NCBI RefSeq assembly: GCF_018139145.2
Contig: NC_059482.1
Span: 12,908,294 to 12,972,293 of the forward strand
Direction: 5' to 3'
From: Gymnogyps californianus
Lineage: Eukaryota > Chordata > Aves > Accipitriformes > Cathartidae
Length of the DNA: 64,000 nt
In this document: piece after piece, positions 1 to 12,465 of the stretch
Position numbering within the stretch: the stretch's first letter is position 1
How the letters are laid out: the number at the start of each line of letters is the position of its first letter
Notes under the pieces: model-generated
Databases searched by the model: none
Told to the model about the DNA's origin: nothing
Seen by the model: the letters and a program-made list of their open reading frames with translations, nothing else
Program-made: the position numbers and the translations under genes

Positions 1-3000
1 AAATAAAATGAGTTAGGATTTTTGAAAACTTTAGAACATATGCAATAGCTACCATCCTGAGTCAGACAAAATGTCCGTGTAGACCAGTGTCTTCTCTCTG
101 AGACTGAGAAGGAGCAAATGCCTAGGGAAAAAGTGTATGAACGATGATATATCACTCATATAGAGCAATCCTTCTTCCCCTGCGTGCTTCTGCCCTCTGA
201 GGATCGGTATCTTAGACATTTTGATTTGGAGGCTGGATCTTGATCATCATGTTTAGTAGCTAGTGACGGATTTCATTTGCATGATTTCATGTAATCCCTT
301 TTATGGTCCATTTACACTTTTGACCTCCACACCATCCTGTGGCCACGAGTTCCATAATTTCATTATGCACTGTGAGGATAAAGTACTTCTTTTGTTTGTT
401 TTAAGGCTGATGCCTGGTCACTCAATTGGGGCTCCTAGTCCTTGCATTTGTGGGAACTATTGAATAATGGCTCTATATGTTAGAAATAAGGCTTTTGAAA
501 TCAAAAAAGCTCTCTTGTAATCTTAAAGCCTTAGGATCAGGCAAGCTCCTCCTCCTCCTCTTGCAAATCCTTCCATGAAAAAAGGAAAAATTCCCAACTC
601 CAACTGCAGCCTGATGAAATTAGAATTAATTAAAGCACAAGTAGTTTTATGGTGTACATACTGCACAGATAAATAGCCTTAGTCTTATTTTATATCTCCC
701 ATATGGTTCCCTTCTCATGTCACATCACAGTGCTATTGTCAGTTCCATGGGATGTGAAATAGTCTATTTGTAATGCCATGATCTGTGGCACAACTATTAA
801 ATCATAAGTATAGTAATGGGAGAGTATGTTCATTGAGTTCTCTGCAACAGGAGGAAGGGGGAAGGCCTAGCAAGTCACTTAAAAAAAATGGGACTTGACT
901 TTGAACAAGACACCTGAGCATGGACAGACAGCAATATACAGTGGGGTAGACTAGGGTGTGATCTTAGTTTCTCAGAAACTTTGGTAATTGCCATGTTCAC
1001 ATGCCAACTCCCCAGTATCTGATGTAAATATCATTGTTTCTTTTCTACTTGTATCTAAGCTATCTTGCATTTGGTGCTGAGTGAAAGCATGTATATGGAT
1101 GCTTGCTGTGGGGCAGCTGACATGCTGCTACTTTGCACCCTGCTTTGACCTGAGGTAATCTGCTTGTATGCCTACACTTTTAGTTTCTTGGCCTCTTTGG
1201 TCTCTGACCGGGTAGAGAAGGAGCCAATAACTGTATCGGCTTGTATGGCACAGCAACAGGGTAGGTGGCCCCAAGGGAGCTGGTGGACTAGTCGGTGTGT
1301 GCAGCAAGCGGTGCGGAAGGATCTGTTCTTTTCCCACATCCACCATATTTCAACCTGCGCAGGGCAGGAGGGGGTAAGAGAAATGATGTGAGGCAGAACC
1401 AGTGTTTCCATCTTCCTGCAGATGATAGTTATCCACATGTCCTCTTTGCAGCATCTTCCACTTCTGTGCTATTTTGTATCATTCTGGTCGGATTGCTTTA
1501 CAGAGAGACAAAGAACAGATTCCAGGATAAAATCAAAACTGCTCTGAAAATGCACTGTGTGTGGCAGTATTTGGAGCAGTGGTGAGAGGTAAAAAAAAGA
1601 GTTTGACCCTAACCCAAGAATCAAAATTAATGTAAGAGAATTTAATGCAACACAAGGTGTAGTGGAACAAAGACTATTGGGGGGTCTCATTTATATTCAG
1701 TTATGACAATCAATATTCAGCACTTGAAAAGAAACAAGTGTAATGGTTTACACTGAATTGTATGAAGAAACAGGATAACTTTAACAAATATCACAAAACG
1801 TCACAAATCAATTGTATTGAAAATATATTAGGTTTCTTTAAAAAAAAAAGATTGGAAAAGGAAGCAGCACAAACAGGAGGAGAGACAGCACACAAAGATT
1901 TACTTCTGAGTGCTACAAAATATTGAACTAAAAATAACATTAAAGATGAAATTTGCAATGAATCTCAAGCTGCTAAATTCCCAAAGGCTGGGTCTGCCAA
2001 AGGCTCTGTTGGTTTCCTCTGTTCTTTTCTGTCTTTATTTAAATATTTTATACAGTTGTCTATGTTCATGTGTAGTGCGAACTGTCATTTATATTTCAGT
2101 CCACTCTAAAATGGATCTTAGACTATCTCAAGCTGTGCACTGCAGTGAGTAGTTTTGAACAGAGAGGTAAGTTGAAGTGGTAGGGACAAATGAAGACTGA
2201 TATTTAATGTAGTTTTTGTGTACTTACATTTTGCTGTCATGTATTTTGCCTTAAAACTGATTTGTAATTTTATGCGTTTTGTGACATTATGATAAGATGT
2301 GATGTGAGTATGGTTTCCATTTAGCAAATACATTGATGTATTTTTGAGTCGGAGTGGTTGACTGTGGGAATTCTGAATTCTGACCTTAGGGTTTAATGTT
2401 TAGCAATAACAACATGCAAGTTTAGATCTGCAGTCTTAAATGCTCCTCCCTGTGCTTTGGACTTGCCAAGGTAAACTTTTTAAAACAAGCCAGTCTTAAG
2501 CGTATTTCAGATTCACTTCTGTGATAGGCCCACAGGGTGGTAAATATCCTCACGTCTCCATTCTCTTAGGAATACAGGGCACACCTTACCCAGAAAAATT
2601 TGGACTCACCATGGAGCTGGGTCCATCACCTTGGGATAGATTCTCCCACCTATCTGGTGTTGGAGGAGGAAGCAGAGAGACTTTTTATATCCCCTATAAA
2701 GACAAATTGCAGCGGTCGTGGTGGCTGGAGCACAGAGAAAGCTTCCTAATTGCTCCCCACAGGGTGGAAGACACCCGAGCTGGGGCTGGAGGGGGCACCA
2801 CAGGCAAAGCTGTGCCTCCAGCCCAGCACTGTCAGCAGCGGGCAGGGTGATGGTACTGACGGCAGAAGCACGTACAGTGCTCCAATCCCGAAAGAAGAAA
2901 GTGTTCCCTTAAGGGGTGGTGCTGCTATATCCTGACCTTAAGACAGTTCTGTTGCTGATACACAGTGCTATCTATTAGATTAGGTAAGAAATGTTAAGAT

Positions 3001-4274
3001 ATATTAAGGTGGGATTCTGCATTGTTGTTACACCAGCATGAAGAAGAACAAAATTAGTAGTATTGGACTCCATTTCATCAGTTCTTATAAAAGAGAGAAT
3101 TCGTAAGAAATTATGTTGCTTTCTTACTTCTGAACAGTAAGTCATACAGAATAAAAATTTAAAATAATGGCTATTAGATTAGGAAGTCTAAGAAGCTTTT
3201 ACTACTTGGGAGCTTTGACTATTAAAGAATTGATAAATTGCCAGTGAAATACAAGCAGCTCTGCAATATGATAGATCAAAGTTCATTTTTTTCCTTAATG
3301 CAGAGTTAAGATGAGCAGGCTTACTTTTTTGTCCGTCTTCTTTGCAGATCAAAAACATTCCTTTCTTTTTATTTGAGTGATCAATTTACTAGAAAAGCCC
3401 AATGTATATGTTGTGACTGTAGTAAAATTCTTATTCACAAGCCTTTAAGTAGTAATACAGCATGTTGGCATTATGCAAACCTCAATAAATCTCAGCACTG
3501 CTGTCTAAAGTATATGGTATGTCTCCTCCACATAATACAGATGCAAAGGTAATTAATTATATTTCATAAGGTGATATTTCTTAAAATATTTTGACCACAT
3601 TATTAAAAAGTTAACTCTTCTAAGTAGCGTTTCTACACTAAGTTAGCAGAAAGACTTCAGCATGTTGTGTTTTAGTGGACTGTATTCCATAGAAAGGACT
3701 CAAATGACTGAAATGTAAACCCTGGAAAGACACTTTAAACTCATGGCTTTTTAGAAATATATTAATTGCATGTCAATGTAGTTATAAGAGTTTTTCTTTT
3801 TTATATAGGCTTTTTTTGTGTATTAAATACCTATTATTATTTTATAAGCATGTCTAAATCCACTCTGTGATAATTTGTATTTTCTAAAAACCTTTTAAAT
3901 TAAGTAACACTAAAATATGTAATGAACTTGCAGCATTAAACACTTTTAAGGGCAGAAAATATGATCATATCCTTCAGAAAATATTTCTAAAATGTGTGAT
4001 TTCCAACGCACTAACTTACAAGTAAATTGTGTAAAAGCTACAGCTGATAACAAGGTCTTGTACATCTGGATCTTTGGGTAAATACTGTCTGCCAGTATAG
4101 CTGGAGGAGATAGACATTTCCATTTTTAAGACCAGTTCTGTAAAGAAAATCCTTATGTGGGTGCCCACAACCTGGCTGCTGGTCTTCGGTCAGACACAGC
4201 GTGTACACCCTTTGTTCAAAGAGGAGGAAAATCCTGCATGTGGCCCTGGGAAAGTTCAATCCTGCCAAATGCTA

Positions 4275-4325
4275 TGCAATCTGATCCAGCAAAACACTTA
4301 AGCGCATACTTAGTTTAAAACTTAA
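4275..4325. repeat. Possible old amniote repeat fragment
   Basis: CTGATCCAGCAAAACACTTA followed by AGCGCATACTTAGTTTAAAA resembles the GATCCTGCAAACACTTAxGCACATGCTTA motif of an old repeat in sauropsid DNA. A similar CTTAAATGGTGCTTAAGC stretch lies near 14460-14480. Confidence 0.35.
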
Positions 4326-5574
4326 GGGACAATATATAAGTTAGATATATACTTTGCTAAAAGATGCAGGATCAAATACCTATATTCCTGAAGGAGGTAT
4401 ATAATGTGTGAAAATATGTTGTATGGGAAAACATGTATAGATAGCTAGATAGGTAATTAAGGAAGCCTTCGATTTCAGTTCAAGGAATACTTACATTTAC
4501 AGTATTTTGTTTCACATTAATCCCTCAGTAGTCTACCACAGTTGTATCTGGCCGTGAAATTTTCATCTACGTAGTGTCTTTCTTTGGAACGTAAAGATTT
4601 ACAATCTCTGAGTCTGGTTTGGCTCATCTTGACATTGATGACAGAAATCCCAATTTTGCTCTTGAAGGGCATGATTGGACCAGTTAACACTTATTTCAGC
4701 CTTGCAGAAGGACATATTGCTTATTTTATATATAAAGTATACCAAAATAAGATTAAGAGACTTTATGAACATTGCACAGTAAGTCAGTGGCACGTAGTCA
4801 TAGAACTAAGGATTCCTTCCTTCCTGACTCTCACTTCCTTGCTTTATACTGTACTTTTGATAATGTGTCTGCATTCTCATAGCAATATTATTCTGGCACA
4901 TGATAATGCAATAGTTTTGAAATACACTTTCCATGTGATGTGTGAAAACATAAAATCTATAGATGTGCAGTATACATGGATAGAAGAATTCATATTACAA
5001 TATGTAGCTACAAGCATAATAAATGGAAATGGATGAAAAGCAAATCTTTCTACTGCTGGGACTTTAAAGAATTAGAAAAATGTGCGTAGTTCAAATAAGG
5101 CAGAATATTCTGCTTCTTGTCATAGAAAGAGCGATGAACATGTATCAGAAGAGAAAATCAGCTGCCGCTTGGTAAGTACCCTATGATTTTTCCTGACTGC
5201 TGCCATTTGGGCCCTACCAAGTCCAGTACTTACTGTGCAGATCAGGGATGCTAGCTCCTTTTTTGTCTTTTGAAAGAACAGTCTTTCTTAGAAAAACTAA
5301 AATTATAGCAATACAATACCATCTCTTCAGAAATATTTTTATTAATTCATTTGCTTTGCAAGCAGGAGCTAAATCAGTATAATTGTGAAGTTAATTCTTG
5401 GTCCAGTCTTTTCGTCTTGAAGGCAGAAAAGAATCCCAGAAAAGTAACATTGAATGCTATTTTTCTCTTATTTTTTATAGGCAGTCTTTGCATAGTACAA
5501 TATTAGGTGAAGCAAGTCTTTGTAATTTATATATTTATGCCAGGTGTTTTTAATTCTTATTATTGTTGTTATTG

Positions 5575-5622
5575 TTTTAGTAGTAGTAGCAGTAGTAATA
5601 GCAGTAAGTAGTAGTATTATTG
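5575..5622 (+). repeat. TAG/GTA-rich simple repeat
   Basis: An imperfect TAG/CAG/TAA trinucleotide tract, preceded by a TTATTGTTG-type tract. Confidence 0.7.
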
Positions 5623-8600
5623 GAAGTCCCTCTGTAAGGCTCTGTACAAAGAGATCATTAAAAGATAGCATTCTGGAGATGATGCTCTGTCTAACTGGAA
5701 TCAGCAGGACATAGGAACTACGTCCTGTACGATGAGTAACAAAAGAAAGGGTAGTTTACATTCTTTGATACATTTCTGCTCGATTAACCCCCAGTGGGAT
5801 CTTACCCCTCCAGTCACATTTTTTTGTTCCTCTAATCTTCCTTTGTATTTGCTCACTGACCCCCAGCATGTATTTGACTTGTGACCCTATTTCTGTTAAT
5901 AAAATACAGGCCATCTGACCAGCATTCACGCCAATGAACTACGAGGTGATGATTACCTCATTGTAAATGCTAGGAGCTAGTAACACGCAGCAGTGTAAGG
6001 CTGGTGGTTGGGTGGGCTGAAGATAACCAACGAAGGCAGCATGAGCAATTCTGAACTGTGATTTCAAAACCAAACTAAAGATAATAAACTCCTTCAAAAT
6101 ACGTAGTACTATCCATAGAAGAACTGTGTATCTCCTTATGTATTGTTCAGCTATTAATTAGTTGATAATGTTTAGGGGATTATGGCATGACAAAAAAACA
6201 ATTATAGCTAGAATGCGGAAATTTTCAGTATCTGTATGGGTGGTAGCTTATAAAATCAAAATTACCCTATTTACATTTTGGGTTATCAATTATAATTATA
6301 TGCCTCGTGAAAAAATACATCAGCACTCAGTGGTAATAATTTCAGTATAGTGTTTTGGGGCTAAATTAACACTGGAAAGCATAGGTGAGCTCTTTCTAAG
6401 CAAAGTATTATTTGTTTTTAGAGCACTAGCAGAAATGTAGAAATTTTTTTTAAGCAAATGTATAGTAATGAACTTATTAATGCTTTCACCAAATCCTTAA
6501 ACCATGAATCTTATGAAGAGCACTGTTAATGGTGTTTTACATGAAAAAATCATGCCAAAGCCATTTATCAGATATGTAATCTGTGGCTCTGTTTTGTGAC
6601 AGGAAGCCATTATTTCCACTGAAAAAACAAATCCGTTAAATTTGAACTATTAGATTACAGCAGGGTTAAGGCTGCTTCTGTGCTGTAGAGTCACATCAGG
6701 GTCACAGCCCAGTTCTAGAGATGTACTGCAAGAGCTTCATATCTGATTAAGACAAAAAACTGATAAAAATGTAATGCAGACTAACAATATGGAATTATCT
6801 GATGCAGTTTGGGGGGATAGGGGCAGGGGGTATAATATCATTCAGTTTATTTGCATATGTTTGTTCTTTCTACTGAAATCAATCTCTTTGAAGGAAGCAA
6901 GAAAACTTTAGAAAAAGAAAATATTATTAATGCTGGTAAGAGAACACAGAAGAAAATCTTTCGTAAACATTTCTTTTCCAGTGTTGATTATCATTCTGTC
7001 TAATGTTTATTTTCATAATTTCCTTTGATCCAAACACAAATAACAATAAAGTTAGCTCCATTTCTTTGAACTAACAAAACTATACTGTGGCCAAATTTGG
7101 AGCAAATTTTTAAGTGGCTTTTTTGTTTTTCTCCCAAGCCACATAACAGATTTATAGAGTAGATATTTGCATAACTCACACCCTCTCCTACATAGGAATA
7201 TTTCTATGGCTAACAGTAATTTACCTGCTGTGGGCCTCTTTCTGACTTTACTGAAAAGGCTGAGGGCTGTAAGCATCTGGGCACTTACGCAATAGCAGTC
7301 AAGGGAGCACCAGTGGTTCCGGGCTTTGGATCAGGGCTCACCCCGTTGTGTTATGAAAATTGCTGCAGTTTAAAGGGATTGACTGTGGCTCTGCTGGGCT
7401 TGGCTGGTGGGTTGTAAACCCAGAATGTAGTCACTCCGCCCTCACTGCATTTCCTCCCTGAACCTGCATCACAGACAGCAGGCAGAGAGGCAGGGCAGGG
7501 GTGGCAGAGGACCAGGTCCACGCCTATCAGGATCTCTGCACAAGGGGAGCTGAAAAGGCGTTGTTACTGCTTCTCACTTCTGCACGACAACCAAGCAGCC
7601 ACAGCACAGGTTGTATCTTCACAATCTTCTTCCATCAGAAATTTGACAGACAAGGGTGTACTATAGACTTAGAAACAACTACATTCCTAATATAAATATC
7701 ATACAATTGTAAAATACGTACTACAGTATTTACCATAGTGCTTGAAACTAGGTCTACATTGCTGGAGGTGTTTTAGTCTGTACATATTTAAAAACTCTGC
7801 CAAATCACAGATCTGCTTAGGAGACCAAAACCACAAGATCATCTCAGATAAAGCTATTGACTGTGTCTCAGAAAGCTGTCCTCTTCTGTGCCTGGCAGCA
7901 CCTGCTGGGATGACGGTCAAGAGTCCATATCTGTGATGGAAAGCATATATGTCAACCTCAGATTACAGCTAGCATGTATTCTGGCTGTTCTGTTCAGCCC
8001 TCCTACATGCAAATATTGTCTCTGAAATTGGTGAAAGTTATGAACAAAGACGACAACGTCCAACCTAAGTCAATCAGCTACAGAAGAGCCATATGCTGGA
8101 TAAACTCACTGGATTTTTTCAGTTTTTTGAGGACATGATACAGAAACATGAGAGATTCTCAGGGTCTCTAAAACTTACTATTTTTTTGCTCTCCCATTAC
8201 ATTCCTGTGTTTGTCCCACTGCTTAGCCTAGCTGAACAAGGGCATCCTGTCTAATGATTGATTGCCTCTGTGAGCAGGTCCAAGTTTCATTCTTAAATCA
8301 GCCAGCATGTGGTTGATGACAGGGACAAAGCCTACCCTCATCACTCCCTAAGCAAATCATCTTCCTCTTTACTGTACACTTCGACCAAATTATGATTTCA
8401 CCATTGAAATAAGTGTCAAAATTTCCACCAGCTTCAGATGGATTGGGATTTGGCCATTGGCTTCTAAGTGCAGATGGCCCGTTAAAAGGCTTATTTTTAA
8501 ATCAGGAGGTGTGTAAGTGCTTCAAGAGATTATAAAAATAGAAATGAATACAAATAACATGAGGTCAGGTATTGCTAAAAAGTGTCATTAGAAAATGGAC

Positions 8601-9706
8601 ATGTTTAAGGATAAGTCAGAACTAATCCCAGTGACTGCAGGTGACTCACACTTGAGCAAGAATGAAAATTTGGGTTCTGAACTGTGTAGAACCATTTTGG
8701 CTGAACTTTTTTACTTTTTTTTTTTTTTTAATACATATAAAAATGCCAAATAGAAAACAGTTGCTAACTTCTGCAGTTTGTTCAGGTCAAAATAGAGTAC
8801 TTCTGGTCCTAGAGGAGGGAGTCCCCAAATGGTAACTAAAGGCTCCTGCCTAAATGTGCAAGAGCCCTTCCCTTTAACAGATGATCATCACAACTACAAA
8901 CACAACCAAAAAGCACTGCTTATTCCATTTCTTTTTTTCTTTTTAACATTATGAAAACAGGAATACCAGAACTGATACTGTAACTATTGTGCAGTTCACT
9001 TTCATATAAATATACTTAGGAATATGGGACTGGAAAAAACCACATGCCTCTAGGCTCTGTTTCCTAAATTGCTGGCAACTGTAGCATAGGTACAAAGCCC
9101 AGAACGAGCCCACAGTAACATCCACTGTAGATGTCCCAAGGAACAAAGTTAGAAAAGTTAGAGAGCTACAGAATACCCATTTCTTGATGGAAGAGTGTGA
9201 ATCGGTGCACTTCCAAAACTTATGAGCTTTACATTCTTACATAATTTTAAGTAAAAATACATAGAAGTGCTCATGTGCTAGAAAAAGCTCTCCCTGTTTC
9301 TTGTTACTGAAAGAAACGGGACTTTGGCATGTAGAAGCAGAGTCCCTTGTATTCCCTAGTCCCTGAGACTGCATGGCTTGCTGGATAATTCAGAGCTAAA
9401 TACAAAATTGTGCTCAGTGTTCTTCCCTCCTCCCTTTTTGAATAAATGTTTCTACTCTGCATTTCTGCAAAGATGAGCAGAAAGCCTTGTAGACAGGTGT
9501 AGTAACATCTGCCTGAGTCTGCAGAAGCCTGAAACAGCAGCAATGAGAGGTATAGTGCTTGAAAACTAAAGATGATAGCCTATGTCATGCTGAAAACTCA
9601 GCATGTGTTACAGCTCAGAATAAATGGGAATCCATGTAAAAATAAATAGTATATGGCTTACTGTAGTGATGGCTCCATTTTGGGGTTTTTGTGTTTGTTT
9701 TTTTTA

Positions 9707-9760
9707 ATATTCAGTTAAATAATATTCAATTTAATATTCAATTATTTTTATATTCAATGA
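9707..9760 (+). repeat. AATATTCAATT short tandem array
   Basis: About four imperfect copies of (T)AATATTCA(A/G)TT lie in a very AT-rich stretch. Confidence 0.7.
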
Positions 9761-11669
9761 AAATAAAATATTTGCAGTTATTGTGGTAACATGCTTTGCC
9801 ACTGATGGTCCAGGCCTTAGTGAGTGTAAAGTGTTTGTGGTGCCTGGCAAAGGACGTGGCTGATGTCCTAGCCTAGCTACCTTGTTGTAGAGTATGTCCG
9901 TCCTGAGAATTCCTCTTCAAAATGGCTCTCTAGCAGCATCACTGTGCTCTTCACATCTAGGGATTGAAACACGAGTTGTGCCTCAAAAATCATATGTTAT
10001 ATAGTCCTATGGTAATTCTTCTTCCTTTATCTCCAGTAATTTTCCTATGCTGGTTCTGGTCTGTTCCCTTCTGCTCAGCAGGGGGTGTTTTTGTTCTTTT
10101 TCTTTGTTGCTATTAATTTTCTCGTAAGTACTATCTACTATATTCACATAGCATCCACTATCAAGCTACTAAAACAGTGTTCAAGTATATTAAATTCCCC
10201 ATTTTAAAACAGTAATAGAAGGTTTTTACTAAATAAATACATAAAGCTTCTCTCAGATCATGCAATAAAGAAACCGAATATAGAGCTAAAGTTCCCAGAA
10301 CTTGGGAGGACAAAGGAGCAGTTTACTGAAGAGCCTTTTCCCAACACTCAGAGCTTTGATAGTCCTTAGAGGAAATAATAAATCTTTCTCTTTGTCACTC
10401 TTCCCTAGGTTTCTTTTGTTGTTCAGGATAAAAAAAAAAAAAAAAAAGAGTGTAGGTACTACTTACAAGGCAGCTTCCTTGATGTTTCTGTAGTCCAACC
10501 AAGGGACAAGATCGTGTGTATAGGAAGGGGAGAGGAACAACTCATCCTGTAAAGGAATTAAAAACAAAAGTGGAAATCCTTTGTAAGAAGAAGAGTGGTT
10601 GGGATTATAGCTGCATGCTTTCCCTAATGACTTTGCAAACATTTAGCCAGAGATAACCTAGAAATCCAGTTGCACTTTATTTAATATTCAGATAAGGACC
10701 ATTCACCTGCTGTTAAGCTACGACATCTACAATCATTCTTTGAATACTGATAATTATATGAAGCAGACTCCCCTAGAGGCTGGTAGTCTAGTCTGGATTC
10801 ACCTGGAATACAAAGATGAATAATATTGCATATTACATGCACCCAAGTAGTTGCAATTTATAGAAATGTCCATTTATGCTCCTGAAAAAAAGATGTGTAT
10901 TTCCCTAGGGGTACAGTATATGGTGATAAAAACCTGTGTGGGGGACTGTTTGGATTGTAACTCCTAGTGTGCCTGTTGTTGATTAATTAATAAACAAATA
11001 AATCGTTATATTTAGCCCGCTATCTCACTACAAGACCATAAAAGAGAAAATGTTAAAAAAGAATTTTGTGTGCCTCGCCATAAGGAAGGGTTACTCAGAG
11101 ACACAAGAAATGAGTACTAGAAGTGGCATCCAAATGGCTCAGAGTAGATATGTGTATACATTTTTTAAAGATAAGTAGCATTATGAATATGCTCTCTTTG
11201 CCTCCTCCTTTCCTCCTCTTTCTCCCATCAGGTGCCTTGTCCTTGTTCTCCCCTCTCATTTGCTGATGGCTGGTAACACCTTATCTCCACCAGGGAAGCA
11301 ACCGGGAAGTTTGCTCCTTCCTCACAAGACTGAGGGTATAATTAGAACAACGCACCTGCTCAGTCCTCCGGTGACTCAGTTAGTCTACATCCATGTCAAA
11401 ATCCATGCTGAGAGGGTAATTTGATCATCTCACTTACTTTTTTCATATACTTTATATGAATAAACCACCAGAACAAGCCTCCGTTGAGTTGGTTCAGTTT
11501 AATCTCACAAATTTGTGTCAACTCTTTGTTGCCAGAAGAATTTTATCATTCGATCTCATGGTTACACTTTAGTAGACTTTAGTACATATTTTATTTCACT
11601 CTCCAGAATACAAAATTCCATTTTGTGTCAAAATCATCTTTTTATTTTATCTATTTATATTTCAGTGAT

Positions 11670-11895
11670 ACTTACAGGCTTCAGCTGAGATCAGGGCCTT
11701 GTTGTACGAGACAATACAGAAACACGCAATAAAAGAATTCTAGTCCCAGGAGCCTTGTAAGCTAAAAAAAGGCTGGGAGAAAGGAAATATTACCCCCATT
11801 TTACAGACGGGAAACCAAAGCTCTGACAGTCTTTCCATACAAGACAGTGCAGTGTCATGCAGTGATAGTGAAGAGAGAGTTCTGAAAAAGCGATG
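11670..11895 (-). repeat. Decayed MIR-like amniote repeat
   Basis: The segment reads GATCAGGGCCTTGTTGTACG..., then CAATACAGAAACACGCAATA, then GGAGCCTTGTAAGCT, then CCCCATTTTACAGACGGGAA. The last part is the reverse complement of the classic MIR stretch (CCTCATCTGTAAAATGGGG), so the MIR-type strand is minus. The order of parts matches an old repeat I know from reptile and bird genomes but cannot name with certainty. A second copy of the left part lies at 58408-58505. Confidence 0.65.
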
Positions 11896-12350
11896 AAGTC
11901 CAGAATCTATGCAAAATAAAGGTGGATTTAAACCCTATTCTACTGGCAAGCATCCATGTAAGTTCAAATAAGTTATAGCTGTACACTGGTATCATTTGCA
12001 CACTGAGCATCCCAAGGCTCCCTTGGCCTTCTCCATGCTTGTTTGTCTGCCAGCCCCCCCTTCAAAGGCAGAAGACACCTTTTTTTGATGCTGTCTTCTT
12101 AGGCTCGTAAGAGTTAGTCTACCACTGCTTCCTCTAGCACTTAACAAAAATTCACCTCTAGCCCTGCGATGCCACAGTGGTGTCAAACCTCTCTGACTGC
12201 GGCAGCTTCCAGGCTCAGCAGATATACATCAAGGGTCTGTTAGGTTCTCCTTCCCAACATCCGAATGGTAATGTAATCTTTTTGTCCTTGAACAGAGCCT
12301 GGAATCTCCTGCATCAGAATACTTTTCCTCATTTAATCTGCTTCCTACAG

Positions 12351-12465
12351 AAGACCCTGTAAAATCGTGGGGAAGCAGTAGCCAACAGAGGGTACTCACT
12401 CAAGACCAAGCAGCAGAGAAGCACTTTGGTATTCCCGGAAGACATAGCAGAAACAAGTGGAAATG
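12351..12465 (+). other. Exon-like segment in the upstream intergenic region
   Basis: A good acceptor (TTTAATCTGCTTCCTACAG) precedes base 12351 and a strong donor (AAATG|GTAAGTT) follows base 12465, bounding 115 nt. The segment has stops and no recognisable peptide, so it would be a non-coding exon, for example of a lncRNA or a far-upstream leader. Such pairs also arise by chance at this scale. Confidence 0.2.

Larger units (their letters stand above)
1..11669. other. Intergenic DNA, left part
   Basis: AT-rich upstream sequence with no supported gene. Short ORFs on both strands are below about 150 codons and unrelated to anything I recognise. A slightly GC-richer patch at 2521-2935 has overlapping open frames but no splice or domain signals. 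Old repeat-like pieces are seen near 3005-3065 and 4275-4325. Simple sequence includes a TAG/GTA-rich tract (5575-5622), a T run near 8706-8720, an AATATTCAATT tandem (9707-9760) and an A18 run (10430-10447). Confidence 0.6.

Noticed and set aside
4584..5036. 150-codon open frame in AT-rich DNA
   Set aside because: The translation has no recognised family, starts from a non-ATG codon, and lacks splice or promoter context.
10070..10090. CTCAGCAGGGGGTG as a CTCF site
   Set aside because: Only the core matches partly; flanking positions differ, and a single weak match is expected by chance.
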